Numbered from the stretch's first letter, positions 1-8,333 are shown. The stretch: DNA of 44,585 bases from Thermovibrio sp. (GCA_003978105.1 QOAO01000007.1:1-44585), one strand, 5' to 3'. Made by a program: numbers and translations. Notes: generated by a model not told the origin, from the sequence alone.

Positions 1-83
1 CCAGTTTTCAGTGTTTCTTTGAACGCCGTATTTATGCTGGATATATGGAGGGATGTTCCTTTGAATTTTTTCAATTGTTTCAT
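1..83 (-). CDS. Partial N-terminus of unrecognised ORF, probably in a mobile element
   Basis: An ATG at 83 opens a reading frame that runs off the window edge after 27 complete codons; it begins MKQLKKFKGTSLHISS. A strong Shine-Dalgarno (GGGAGG on the minus strand, about 93-99) precedes it. I do not recognise the protein. Its setting, just inside a 10-bp inverted repeat and near a 16-bp sequence shared with the transposase region at the other window end, suggests an insertion-sequence gene. That is inference, because too little of the protein is visible to assign a family. Confidence 0.45.
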   Translation of the reverse strand, partial: MKQLKKFKGTSLHISSINTAFKETLKT

Positions 84-84
84 C

Positions 85-132
85 GGTGGACACCTCCCTG
101 TAGTATTCAAAGGTTATTTTAGGGTGTCCACC
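85..132 (-). repeat. Inverted repeat/hairpin overlapping the RBS of the left-end ORF
   Basis: GGTGGACACC (85-94) and its exact reverse complement GGTGTCCACC (123-132) face each other across 28 nt. Transcribed on the minus strand, the arms would fold and trap the GGGAGG ribosome binding site of the ORF that starts at 83. The repeat resembles the GGTGTCCACC-type ends of some insertion sequences. It could be an IS end, or a hairpin that blocks translation from read-through transcripts. Confidence 0.6.
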
Positions 133-133
133 T

Positions 134-149
134 TCTGTCTGAACCTCAA
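134..149 (-). repeat. 16-bp sequence shared, inverted, with 44272-44287
   Basis: TTGAGGTTCAGACAGA on the minus strand is identical to the plus-strand sequence at 44272-44287, which abuts the IS481-like transposase. The flanks differ on both sides. The window is therefore bounded by two inverted copies, suggesting related mobile-element ends or fragments. Confidence 0.7.
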
Positions 150-175
150 TAAGGTTTAAATGTTACTCAAAGGTT

Positions 176-204
176 TTTAAAGCTCAACGAACAAAATGTA
201 TACT
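176..204 (+). promoter_or_regulatory. Candidate sigma70 promoter for the K+ channel operon
   Basis: A good -10 hexamer TATACT (199-204) lies 17 nt downstream of a weak -35-like TTTAAA (176-181). It sits about 30 nt before the TTG start at 236. This is the only plausible promoter I see before the four-gene run 236-3460. Confidence 0.4.
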
Positions 205-235
205 TGATTAAGAAAAATTAAGAGTGAGGGAGTAA

Positions 236-1366
236 TTGAAGAAGTTACTACCTAAAAGGTACAGCGAGGAAAAGATACTCGAAATTCTAATGAAATTTAG
301 AGCTCCCCTCATAATCGCCCTCGTAACTGTAATGGCCTCAACTATCGGTTATATGGTAATTTCGGGTGTTGACCTTCTCAGAGCTTTCTACATGACAGTA
401 CTTACAGTTACGACGATCGGTTACGGTGAAATGTGGGACATGACAAACAGGGATAGAGTATTCAACCTTTTTGTAATGGTCATAGGTGTTGGAGCAGTAA
501 TGGGTTACTCCTTAGCAGTTTTAATTGACCTTGTATCGAGTGGAGAACTCATAAAAATTTTGAGGTTTAGAAAAATGGTAGGGGATATTTCAGCTTTAAA
601 GGGACACTATTTAATCTTTGGCTTTAATGACTACGTGACAGAACTGATTTTTGAACTTCGAAAAAACAGTATTCCTGTAGTTGTAATTAGTGACGACGAT
701 AAGCTTGAGGAGTTTGCAGAGGAGCACCAAATTAGATACTACCTTAAACTTGACCCTACAAAGGAAAATACTGTCTATCTTGCAAATGTAAAGTCTGCTG
801 TAGGAGCAATAGTTGCCACAGACAACGACTACAAGAATTTAGCTGTAACCCTTACTGTTAAGAACGTAGTTAATAAGGAAAACATATATCCGTTTTTCAT
901 TCTAGGAATTGCGAAGAATTCTGAGTTTTCAGAAAAACTTAAGCTTGTAGGAGCTGACTTTGTAGAGACAATACCCTCAATAGTCTCAAAGAGGATTTCC
1001 GTTCTTGCTAAGAAACCTCCTATTTTCGGAGAGAAGTCTCTCTTAGAGGAAATACTATTCGGTGAACATGTTTTTATAGATATCGAAGAATTTATGGTTC
1101 AACCGAACTCTCCATTAGTAGGGAAAAGCCTGAAGGAATTAAAGTTAAAGAACAAATTTGGAATAACCATTATAGCAATAAGAAAAAGGGACGGAAGAGT
1201 TATCTATACTCCCAACAGTGATACGGTAATAGAAGCACTTGACCTGTTGGTTGTTGTAGCTCCCGCCGAAAGGATAAAAAGGGTTATAAAGGTCCTTTCC
1301 AAAGGGGGAGTTACTTCAAGAAGTTCCATTCTGAGGAAAAAGCTTAAGGAGAGACTGGAGGGATAG
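236..1366 (+). CDS. Two-TM potassium channel with cytoplasmic RCK (TrkA-N/TrkA-C) domains
   Basis: MthK/Kch-like K+ channel subunit, 376 aa. Residues about 22-45 and 75-100 are membrane helices that bracket a pore loop with the selectivity filter TTIGYG (residues 59-64). A Rossmann-type RCK domain starts at about 123 (HYLIFGFND). Its glycine motif is reduced, as in MthK-type gating rings. A TrkA-C-like domain follows at about 275-360. The channel should tetramerise in the inner membrane, with the RCK ring gated by a ligand such as Ca2+ or nucleotide; the ligand cannot be told from sequence. The start is TTG at 236, preceded by GAGGGAG. The next gene begins 1 nt after its stop, so the two are probably translationally coupled. 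Confidence 0.88.
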   Translation: MKKLLPKRYSEEKILEILMKFRAPLIIALVTVMASTIGYMVISGVDLLRAFYMTVLTVTTIGYGEMWDMTNRDRVFNLFVMVIGVGAVMGYSLAVLIDLVSSGELIKILRFRKMVGDISALKGHYLIFGFNDYVTELIFELRKNSIPVVVISDDDKLEEFAEEHQIRYYLKLDPTKENTVYLANVKSAVGAIVATDNDYKNLAVTLTVKNVVNKENIYPFFILGIAKNSEFSEKLKLVGADFVETIPSIVSKRISVLAKKPPIFGEKSLLEEILFGEHVFIDIEEFMVQPNSPLVGKSLKELKLKNKFGITIIAIRKRDGRVIYTPNSDTVIEALDLLVVVAPAERIKRVIKVLSKGGVTSRSSILRKKLKERLEG

Positions 1367-1367
1367 T

Positions 1368-1718
1368 ATGGACTGGGGAAAAGTAGGAACAGCATTCTTT
1401 GTAATGATGTCACTAACAACTACCGTTGGTTTTGTCTACGATAAAGACCCTTACGAGTTAATAGCTTCCGTTACATTTAACTTAATAGCAACTCTTCTTA
1501 AGCTTGGAAGTAAAAAAACTCTGAGTGCGGAGCTCTTAGCAACGAGCCTTGCAGCCGACCTTCACCTGATTCCTGCCCTCATATTCTACGAAATGGGAAC
1601 AAGACTCAGTTTGGTGGAGGCCTTGGCTTGGGGGGCTTTAGTTGCAAATGTTTTCTCTGTAGTTCTTCTTATAGTAGAAACGGTTATGGAGTCAAAGGAA
1701 GAGGAGTGGTGGAGTTAG
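1368..1718 (+). CDS. Small integral membrane protein next to the K+ channel (DUF6394-like)
   Basis: 116 aa, mostly hydrophobic, with about three to four membrane segments (near 5-22, 30-48, 58-75 and 85-108) and an acidic tail ending EEEWWS. From memory it resembles the uncharacterised DUF6394 proteins found beside K+ channel/TrkA genes in Campylobacterota; I cannot verify this here. The ATG at 1368 has its GGAGGG site overlapping the end of the channel gene, one base before which the channel stops. That coupling suggests a channel accessory protein (inference). No catalytic motif is visible. Confidence 0.7.
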   Translation: MDWGKVGTAFFVMMSLTTTVGFVYDKDPYELIASVTFNLIATLLKLGSKKTLSAELLATSLAADLHLIPALIFYEMGTRLSLVEALAWGALVANVFSVVLLIVETVMESKEEEWWS

Positions 1719-1747
1719 AGTATAATTCGGCCACAAAGGAGGTGAAC

Positions 1748-2200
1748 GTGAAGGTTGCCTTAGCTTGTGACCATGGAGGCTTTAGACTGAAGGAGGTCAT
1801 AAAAGGTTACTTGGAGGAACTTGGAGTAGAGTACGTCGATTACGGAACCTATTCAGAGGAGAGCGTAGATTATCCAGACTTTGCCTACAAAGCAGCAAAG
1901 GGAATTATTAACGGGGAAGCCGATAGGGGAATCTTTATATGTGGAACAGGAATAGGAATATCTATATCAGCTAATAAGGTTAAAGGAATAAGGGCTGCAT
2001 TGTGCTACAACATCTATGCTGCTGAAATGAGTAGAAGACACAACAACTCTAACGTCCTCTGTTTAGGGGGAAGGGTTTTGGGTAACGAACTTGCAAAGGC
2101 GATTGTAAAAGTATGGTTGGAGACACCATTTGACGGCGGAAGGCACGAAAGAAGGGTAAGGAAAATCTCAGAGATAGAGAACAAAGAGTGTGGAGGGTAG
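1748..2200 (+). CDS. rpiB: Ribose-5-phosphate isomerase B
   Basis: RpiB/LacAB-family sugar isomerase, 150 aa, interconverting ribulose 5-phosphate and ribose 5-phosphate in the cytoplasm. The N-terminus begins with the family pattern [11 protein letters not shown]. The catalytic cysteine is Cys65 in [11 protein letters not shown], and the ring-opening histidine is probably His98 in SRRHNN. I place the start at GTG 1748, not at the longer frame opening at 1628: an excellent AAGGAGGTG ribosome site sits just before it, and the protein then matches the usual length. It lies 29 nt after the membrane protein gene and 3 nt before glyA, so it is in the same operon. Confidence 0.93.
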   Translation: MKVALACDHGGFRLKEVIKGYLEELGVEYVDYGTYSEESVDYPDFAYKAAKGIINGEADRGIFICGTGIGISISANKVKGIRAALCYNIYAAEMSRRHNNSNVLCLGGRVLGNELAKAIVKVWLETPFDGGRHERRVRKISEIENKECGG

Positions 2201-2203
2201 ATA

Positions 2204-3460
2204 ATGGAGAACCTTAAAAGAGTTGACCCTGAAATATTTGACGCTCTAAAGTGTGAGTATAAAAGGCAGAATGAGCACTTGGAACTCATAGCCTCAGAAA
2301 ACTTTACCTCTTCTGCTGTAATGGAGGCTCAGGGTTCCGTCCTAACAAACAAGTACGCCGAAGGTTATCCTGGGAAGAGGTACTACGGTGGATGTGAGTG
2401 TGTTGATTTTGCAGAGGAACTCGCAATAAAGAGGTGTAAGGAGCTCTTTGGTGCAGACCACGTTAACGTTCAGCCCCACTCCGGCTCTCAGGCAAATCAA
2501 GCTGTTTACCTTGCAGTTTTAAAGCCTGGAGATACCATCCTCTCAATGAGCCTTTCTCACGGTGGACACCTTTCACACGGCTCCCCTGTTAATATGACCG
2601 GTAAGTACTTTAACGTTGTCCAGTACGGGGTTAGAAAGGATACGGAAACCATCGATTTTGACCAGGTTTACAATTTGGCAAAGGAGCATAAACCTAAACT
2701 TATAATATGCGGAGCCTCCGCCTATCCAAGGTTTATAAATTTTAACAGGTTCAGGGAAATTGCGGATGAGGTTGGAGCTCTCCTGATGGCAGATATTGCC
2801 CACATAGCAGGGCTTGTTGCTACCGGTCTCCATCCATCCCCGATTGAGGCTTGCCACTTCGTAACAACAACAACCCACAAAACCTTAAGGGGACCCCGTG
2901 GTGGTGTCGTAATGTGCAAGGAGGAGTTTGCCAAGGATATAGACAAGGCAGTATTCCCTGGCCTTCAGGGTGGTCCCTTAATGCACGTAATTGCTGCAAA
3001 GGCTGTTGCTTTCAAGGAAGCTTTGTCGTCAGAGTTTGCCGAGTACCAAGAACAGGTGGTAAAGAATGCAAGAGCAATGGCAGAGGAGCTAAAACGCCTT
3101 GGATTTAGGCTTGTTTCAGGTGGAACAGATAACCACCTAATGTTGGTTGACTTAACGGACAAGGGAATAACTGGAAAGGAGGCAGAGGCTGCCTTAGGAA
3201 GGGCAAACATTACTGTTAATAAAAACACAATTCCCTTTGACACAAGAAGTCCATTTGTAACAAGTGGAATAAGAATAGGCACTCCTGCAATAACAACGAG
3301 GGGAATTAAGGAGGATGAAGCAAGGAGAATAGCTCAGCTTATTGCCGATGTCTTGAACAACATTGAAAATGACGGAGTTATAGAAAGAGTAAAATCCGAG
3401 GTCCTTGAAATCTGCGGAAAACATCCCCTTTATCCTGAACTTAAAGAGCAGTACTCTTAA
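2204..3460 (+). CDS. glyA: Serine hydroxymethyltransferase
   Basis: PLP enzyme that converts serine and tetrahydrofolate to glycine and methylene-THF; 418 aa, normal for bacterial GlyA. Family signatures are all present: [11 protein letters not shown] near residue 27, the region [15 protein letters not shown] at 49-63, HGGHLSHG near 119, and the PLP-binding lysine Lys226 in [14 protein letters not shown]. The start ATG follows GGAGGG at a proper distance. It is the last gene of the run that starts at 236 and ends at a bidirectional terminator hairpin. The pairing rpiB-glyA is common in bacteria. Confidence 0.97.
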   Translation: MENLKRVDPEIFDALKCEYKRQNEHLELIASENFTSSAVMEAQGSVLTNKYAEGYPGKRYYGGCECVDFAEELAIKRCKELFGADHVNVQPHSGSQANQAVYLAVLKPGDTILSMSLSHGGHLSHGSPVNMTGKYFNVVQYGVRKDTETIDFDQVYNLAKEHKPKLIICGASAYPRFINFNRFREIADEVGALLMADIAHIAGLVATGLHPSPIEACHFVTTTTHKTLRGPRGGVVMCKEEFAKDIDKAVFPGLQGGPLMHVIAAKAVAFKEALSSEFAEYQEQVVKNARAMAEELKRLGFRLVSGGTDNHLMLVDLTDKGITGKEAEAALGRANITVNKNTIPFDTRSPFVTSGIRIGTPAITTRGIKEDEARRIAQLIADVLNNIENDGVIERVKSEVLEICGKHPLYPELKEQYS

Positions 3461-3461
3461 T

Positions 3462-3492
3462 AAAAAAGGGGAGCTCAGAGCTCCCCCTTTCC
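3462..3492. terminator. Bidirectional intrinsic terminator between glyA and the cytochrome gene
   Basis: GGGGAGCT (3468-3475) pairs with AGCTCCCC (3479-3486) across a 3-nt loop. An A-run lies on the left and a short T-run on the right, so it can end both the plus-strand glyA transcript and the minus-strand cytochrome transcript. Confidence 0.8.
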
Positions 3493-3509
3493 TTAAATCT
3501 AATCTTAAG

Positions 3510-6329
3510 TTACTTTCTTCCCTTTCTCCTTAAGCCGACCAAAGGTAACAGTCCAAGTAATCCTGAAAGAGCTCCGCCAAGTCCTGGTGCTGTGGATAGT
3601 GAACAACCTCCACCGCCACCTATTTTAGAGGTAGTAGAAGGTTCACCGAGAACAACCGTAATAGGCTCATTAGTAGCTCGTTTTTCTTCGGTAGAAATTA
3701 ATGCAGTGATTATTCCCTTATTAGTATCTCTATCAATTGAGATTACACTTCCTTTATCCGTTACAACTGTGGCTTTTTCTACTTCATCTGAGGATAGGTC
3801 TGTGAATTTTACTGTGAATTGGGAACTTGTAGGTTTAACCTGTAAGTAAGCAATAACCTTTGAAATTCGTTTTTCCTTAGCAATTTCAGAAACTATTGTT
3901 TTATCTGGTAGTTGTGATTCTACCGTAGCATTGTCTGTTTGAACTTTTATGGTTTTATTATTTACAGTGATTACTGCACTCCCATCATTCACTTGAATTT
4001 CTACTTCAGGTACAACATTGGAGGTTATCGTTTGATTCCCTTCCTGAGGAGCTTCAGCTCCATATCCCATCTCTATCAACTCTTCTTTAACATGTTCAGC
4101 AAACGAGAGCTCTGTTGGATTTTGGTCAACTTTCTTATCGAAGTACGGTGCAGAGAGAACGTCACTATCATAGGTAAAGTATATAGGAGTTGTTCTTGTA
4201 AGGAATTCACCTGCCAAGACGTTTTCACTCCTTCCGTGGCAATCACCACACTTAAGAGCCTCAGAAGCAGGCCTTATGTTGTGAGTCATAGCAAAGGCAT
4301 CACTTGAAGCAGCTAATTTAACTGTTACATCGCTCTTGCCGGTAGCTTTAGAAATTATTTTTGTAAGTGTTTGTATTGCTGCTTCCACCTCCTCTTTAGT
4401 ATTTATCTCTGGAGTTCCATCGGGAGCATTCTTGTAAAGTCCAGTATCGTCCTTAATTTGAACATCCACCACTTCATCGTACTGACCGTTAAGGTTAACA
4501 TCGATATAGTTAGGAAGAGCTCTCCAAAGAGTCCAATTACCACTTTGAAGGTCTGTATCGTTAGCAACTGTTGAATTTTTCTTTACCTTCATTAAAATAT
4601 ATCCTTTATCACCTGTCCTAACCGGTTTACCTGTAGTTGGGTCTATTTGAGCAATTATGTACTTTGTTGGAAGGTTAGGGTTAAGCCTGAATGCCTTTGC
4701 TAAGTACCTTGCAAAAACAGGTCTAAATTTTCCTTGGGAGTCATCCTCAAAATAAAGAACTCCCATAGCATTCACAGATTTCAATTTCCAGGTAACATTT
4801 CCCGTCTTGAAGTCCCTCTGTGGGAACCATGCAACATCTGGCCATGTACCGTTAGAAGGGTCTCCATAGAGATAACCATTTTTATCAAGACCATTGAAGG
4901 TTATTGATGTGTTATTTCCTGAAACTACCCACAAAGGAAGTGTCCAGTCAATCAACTTAACCCTGTAGAAGTACTTCTTTCCAATGTGACACGTAGTACA
5001 TGCAATTTTATCCATATGGGTTTTGGCAGCTGGTCCCATGACACTTTCGTGTATCGAAACAGGGTCTGTATGGCAGTTTTCACACTTAGCACTTCCTGCC
5101 ATCTGGTGCCACATTACGCCGTGGGCAGGTCCTGCATTACCCTTAGCAAAGTCGTGGGAAGGTGCAAGAACCGTAGTATTTGGGAAGTAACCCTCTCCTA
5201 TGTAGTCGTGATTAATAGGCTGGTGGCAGTCAACACAACCCTTAACATTGTTTGCTCCTACATAGTCGGCCCACTGGTGGACTTCAACGTTTTTTGGAAT
5301 TCCATTTTCGTCGGTAAAGTTTTCATTAAAAAACCATACCTTTGCTTCTTTCATAAAATCAGGCTGAACAAATTTTGGGTCCTTTGTTTGAAGAACAAAG
5401 TCCATAGGATTTATCTTTCCATCTTCATTGATGTCATCCCATCCACCACCGTGACACTGACTGCAGTGCTGGTCGTTCGATTTACCGATTACATTGTGGT
5501 TGATTTGAATGCCGCCTGTAGAGTTATCAACATCGAGTGTCCCGTTGTAGGTAAATTCCTTTGTTTTCATGTTTAGCTGAGCTAAACCACTTGCAGCCGT
5601 ATCCGCTCCAGCTAAGTAGTGAAGCTTCGCAACAGATATTCTGAAATTCAGAATTCCTTTATGAATCCTAATTGTGTCAAGTTTTGAGTGACAGAGAAAA
5701 CATGCAGGAGCCATGGTGTTGTTTATTGTTTGGTTTCCAACATCAACTTTCCAAGCGTAAGGGATGAACTTCTTATCCTTTGTGCTCCAAAGAGCATAAT
5801 CACCTGGAATCTTTCCACTGTCAAAGATTGCTTGAATTTCTTCCTTCGACTTTTCATAGAGGAAATTGTCATTCCTATCCCTTTCAAGAGGACCACCACC
5901 GGGATGACACATTGCGCACTTAAAAGCATAATTTGGAGTTGTTAAATCAACAGTTCCGGAATTCGTTCCTTCTACCGGCGCCAACTGGCGGTAGGCAGGA
6001 GGTCAGAGCTTTCCATACATACCCATATCAATTTTATCCAATTCCTTAGGAAGACCATTTGTAAATTGTGTATCACCGTACTTACTGTAGTAGTTCTTCT
6101 CGTAAATGTCCTTTGAGAGAATTGCAAGTCTTCCCTGCTGGAAGTGGTAGGCAGTTCCAATAAAGTCGATGTCGTGACATGAACCACAACTTTTTCTAAC
6201 ATCAACAGGAAGCTTTGACTGGTCAACTGGATTTCCGAACTGGTCCTTCAAAGTTACATCTGGATGTCCCAAAGCATTAAGAGAAAGAGCAAGTATAAAG
6301 ACGGTACTGGACAAAAGTTCCCTTCTCAT
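3510..6329 (-). CDS. Periplasmic octaheme c-type cytochrome with in-frame UGA (probable selenoprotein)
   Basis: Frames 6329-6003 and 5984-3510 are the same phase, split only by a UGA at 6005-6003 (codon 109); read through, the product is 939 aa. Residues 1-21 form a signal peptide. Eight CXXCH heme sites start at about Cys48, 138, 210, 289, 365, 416, 444 and 694, on both sides of the UGA. The local sequence is GMYGKL-U-PPAYRQL. A hairpin at 5994-5972 starts 8 nt after the UGA, with its loop AGUU 16 nt after it, as expected of a bacterial SECIS. The C-terminal ~250 residues lack hemes and end in GGGGGCSLS, a hydrophobic stretch and RRKGRK, like a Cys-type C-terminal sorting signal. Two EF-hand-like Asp/Asn loops occur (near 299 and 610). 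Role: probably periplasmic electron transfer or a reductase; the substrate is unknown. A nonsense mutation is the alternative, but both halves are intact. Confidence 0.8.
5972..5994 (-). promoter_or_regulatory. Candidate bacterial SECIS hairpin of the cytochrome gene
   Basis: On the minus-strand RNA, CUACC (5994-5990) pairs with GGUAG (5976-5972) and GCC (5989-5987) with GGC (5982-5980). The apical loop is AGUU, with a 3-nt bulge GCC on the 3' side. The loop begins 16 nt after the UGA and has G at its second position, both typical of bacterial SECIS elements. The apex CCAGUUGG closely matches that of the hydrogenase hairpin at 20223-20251. Confidence 0.55.
6060..6088 (-). promoter_or_regulatory. 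No promoter claimed: coding region upstream of the cytochrome UGA
   Basis: This is coding sequence for residues about 81-90 of the octaheme cytochrome. It is listed only to state that I see no internal promoter that would let the downstream part (TTG at 5984) be made as a separate protein. That downstream part has no signal peptide, which also argues against independent expression. Confidence 0.3.
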
Positions 6330-6359
6330 AGCTCCCTCCTATTCGTTTTATTTTTTTTA

Positions 6360-6388
6360 TTTTTACCCTAAATATTAGATAATGTCAA
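6360..6388 (-). promoter_or_regulatory. Candidate promoter of the octaheme cytochrome gene
   Basis: On the minus strand a perfect -35 TTGACA (6388-6383) is followed after 17 nt by a weak -10 TAAAAA (6365-6360). The start codon at 6329 lies about 30 nt downstream, with GGAGGGAGCT as ribosome site. Confidence 0.5.
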
Positions 6389-6481
6389 TATTGTTTTTTC
6401 GCTTCATACTTAACTAATTAAATTACCAATAAATTCCATCTAATAGTAAAATACCAAAAACTTAATATTTTGGAGGAAAAA

Positions 6482-7000
6482 ATGGTTAAGCCCTACAAAG
6501 GTATCTATCCTAAGATAGGGGAAAGAGTTTTTATAGCTGAAAATACAATGGTTATAGGGGATGTTGAGATTGGGAACGATAGCTCTATCTGGTTTGGAGC
6601 AATTTTAAGGGGAGACGTTAACTACATAAGAGTCGGTGAGTGTACATCCATTCAGGACGGAACTGTTGTCCACGTTACAAATCAGACTCATCCTACGGTA
6701 ATTGGAAGTTACGTTACGGTAGGACACTCTGTTAAGCTCCATGGATGTACAATTGAGGACAACTGCTTAATTGGAATAGGAGCAATCATTTTAGACGGTG
6801 CAGTCATCGGAGAGAACTCTATAGTTGCTGCTGGAACCTTAGTTCCACCTAACAAAAAGTTTCCTCCCGGCAGTTTGATAATGGGATTTCCAGCTTCTGT
6901 TAAAAGGGAACTAACAGAGGAGGAAGTTGAGGGACTGAGAAAACACGCCTTAAGGTACGTAGAGTACAAAAATCAGTATTTAAAAGAAGGAATATATTAA
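6482..7000 (+). CDS. Gamma-carbonic-anhydrase-like hexapeptide-repeat protein
   Basis: 172-aa left-handed beta-helix protein of the gamma-carbonic anhydrase/YrdA family. Hexapeptide repeats run through residues about 15-130. The three metal-binding histidines of the family are present as His64 (VVHVT), His82 and His87 (GHSVKLHG). It probably binds Zn or Fe as a trimer. Whether it hydrates CO2 or has another role cannot be told. I chose ATG 6482 over TTG 6470 because TTG overlaps the GGAGG ribosome site that serves the ATG. The gene lies 36 nt before hrcA on the same strand. Confidence 0.88.
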   Translation: MVKPYKGIYPKIGERVFIAENTMVIGDVEIGNDSSIWFGAILRGDVNYIRVGECTSIQDGTVVHVTNQTHPTVIGSYVTVGHSVKLHGCTIEDNCLIGIGAIILDGAVIGENSIVAAGTLVPPNKKFPPGSLIMGFPASVKRELTEEEVEGLRKHALRYVEYKNQYLKEGIY

Positions 7001-7036
7001 CTTTCGAAAACCAATTTTAAGACGAAGGGATTAAAA

Positions 7037-8050
7037 ATGGAACTAACAGAGAGAGAGAGGGATATACTCCTCAAAATAGCAGAGCTCTACATAAAGAGTG
7101 GGGAACCTGTAGGATCACGAACCCTTCAGAAGGCATACTCCTTACCTTTTAGCCCTGCTACGATAAGAAACGTCATGGCCGACCTTGAGGATAAGGGTTA
7201 TCTTTTTCAGCCCCACACATCGGCCGGAAGAGTTCCAACAGACGAAGGACTGAAAATTTACCTAAACAGCCTCTTTATTGCCCTTGGTAGAGAGGATGAG
7301 ACTTTGGTAAACAGGCTAATAGAGTCAATAAGAAGTGAGAACCTAACTGAGAGGGAGGAAATTCTCTCTAAAGTATTAGATTTTCTTCAGGAAAGTACAG
7401 GATACGTTGGCTTTGGAATTAATTTCGTTGAAAATTTAACCGTTAGCAATGTAATGCTATTGAAGGTTTCTTCTGACAAGGTTTTAATAGTTATTAACTT
7501 TTATCCGGATTACGTCGTTCACAAGGTTATAAAAGCAGATATTACCGAAGGAGAGTTGGCAAAAATTTCAAAAATATTGACTCAAAAATTTAAAGGAAAG
7601 ACCTTACAGAAGGTTAAAGAGGAACTTATAAAGGAAATTGACAGTCTAAGGAGGGAGATTTCAGACATAATCTTTAGATTAAACTCCCATATATTAAAAT
7701 CAATAAATGAAATTAACTACTTTGAAGTTCAGGGAGCTCCCAACATCATAAACCTCGTCTCGGGAGATGCAGAGAGGCTAAAAAGGGTGATAGAGCTCCT
7801 TGAGGAGAAGACTCTCCTTTTGGAGGTTCTAAGGAAATTTCTCAACGAAAAGAAAAAAGTAGATGTAATTTTAGGCTCAGAGGTAAAACCTGAAATTCCT
7901 CAAGTAAGTTTTGTTTTAGGAAAGTACTCTGTAGGATTTCAAAACGGCGGTATAGTTGGCGTTTTAGGCCCTAAAAGGATGGACTACTCCCAGATTATCC
8001 CCTTAGTTGAAAATGTGGCAAGGGCAATTTCTCTCCTATTAAACACGTAG
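7037..8050 (+). CDS. hrcA: Heat-inducible transcription repressor HrcA
   Basis: 337 aa, full length for HrcA, the repressor of groE/dnaK operons that binds CIRCE operators. The N-terminal winged helix shows TERERDILLKIAELYIKSGE and SPATIRNVMADLEDKGYL, followed by the HrcA signature QPHTSAGRVPTD (about 57-68). The GAF-like and inserted domains follow, with a C-terminal block around SVGFQNGGIVGVLGPKRMDYS. Unusually it is not next to grpE/dnaK in this window, and I find no CIRCE inverted repeat upstream. Its stop ends one base before the 3' end of the SRP RNA gene on the opposite strand. Confidence 0.95.
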   Translation: MELTERERDILLKIAELYIKSGEPVGSRTLQKAYSLPFSPATIRNVMADLEDKGYLFQPHTSAGRVPTDEGLKIYLNSLFIALGREDETLVNRLIESIRSENLTEREEILSKVLDFLQESTGYVGFGINFVENLTVSNVMLLKVSSDKVLIVINFYPDYVVHKVIKADITEGELAKISKILTQKFKGKTLQKVKEELIKEIDSLRREISDIIFRLNSHILKSINEINYFEVQGAPNIINLVSGDAERLKRVIELLEEKTLLLEVLRKFLNEKKKVDVILGSEVKPEIPQVSFVLGKYSVGFQNGGIVGVLGPKRMDYSQIIPLVENVARAISLLLNT

Positions 8051-8051
8051 A

Positions 8052-8144
8052 GCCGGAGCCTTACCACACACGCCCTTCAGGCTTACCGTTGCTCCCTTCC
8101 GGGCCTGGCGGGGTTCACCCTCCGGGCGTTGTGGAGACCCCGGC
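8052..8144 (-). ncRNA. ffs: Signal recognition particle RNA (4.5S type)
   Basis: The minus strand contains the diagnostic SRP apical motif GGCCCGGAAGGGAGCAACGG (helix 8 with GGAA tetraloop and the Ffh-binding internal loop). Terminal pairing is clear: 5' GCCGG with 3' CCGGC, then CCACA/UGUGG and CGCCC/GGGCG. About 93 nt, a small bacterial SRP RNA with no Alu domain. It guides co-translational membrane targeting together with Ffh. It lies 31 nt downstream of tRNA-Ser and is probably co-transcribed and processed. Ends are estimated from the pairing. Confidence 0.93.
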
Positions 8145-8175
8145 ATTATGAAAACAATCCCAATTTTTTCCTGTA

Positions 8176-8270
8176 TGGCGGAGGGGGCGGGATTCGAACC
8201 CGCGGTACCCTTTGTGGGGGTACACACGATTTCCAGTCGTGCCCCTTCAGCCAGACTCGGGCACCCCTCC
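8176..8270 (-). tRNA. tRNA-Ser(GGA)
   Basis: A 95-nt type II tRNA with encoded CCA. The acceptor GGAGGGG pairs with CCCCTCC, discriminator base G. The anticodon stem-loop CACGA-CTGGAAA-TCGTG has anticodon GGA. The long variable arm is built on GTACCC/GGGTAC, and the T arm is GCGGGTTCGAATCCCGC. The long arm could suggest tRNA-Sec, but the anticodon is not UCA and the acceptor is 7 bp. Confidence 0.96.
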
Positions 8271-8282
8271 GTGCTGAAAGCT

Positions 8283-8311
8283 AATATAGTCTCAATTTAA
8301 AAGGTTGACAA
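8283..8311 (-). promoter_or_regulatory. Promoter for tRNA-Ser and SRP RNA
   Basis: On the minus strand TTGTCA (8311-8306) is followed after 17 nt by TATATT (8288-8283). The predicted start is about 6 nt before the tRNA 5' end. Its -35 box overlaps the -35 box of the plus-strand rplM promoter. Confidence 0.6.
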
Positions 8312-8333
8312 GAGAAAAGTACTTTAGTAAATT
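8305..8333 (+). promoter_or_regulatory. Promoter for rplM-rpsI
   Basis: A perfect -35 TTGACA (8305-8310), 17-nt spacer and -10 TAAATT (8328-8333). It leaves a leader of roughly 45 nt before rplM. It overlaps the divergent tRNA/SRP promoter by five bases of the -35 box. Confidence 0.7.

Noticed and set aside
3510..6329. Cytochrome as a pseudogene with a nonsense mutation.
   Set aside because: Both halves are free of other lesions, a SECIS-like hairpin follows the UGA, and a second gene in the window shows clear UGA recoding. I keep some doubt.
6980..7036. CIRCE operator upstream of hrcA.
   Set aside because: No TTAGCACTC-N9-GAGTGCTAA-like repeat is present.
8176..8270. Possible tRNA-Sec (selC), because of the long variable arm and two nearby Sec genes.
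   Set aside because: The anticodon is GGA and the acceptor stem 7 bp, so it is tRNA-Ser. selC must be elsewhere.
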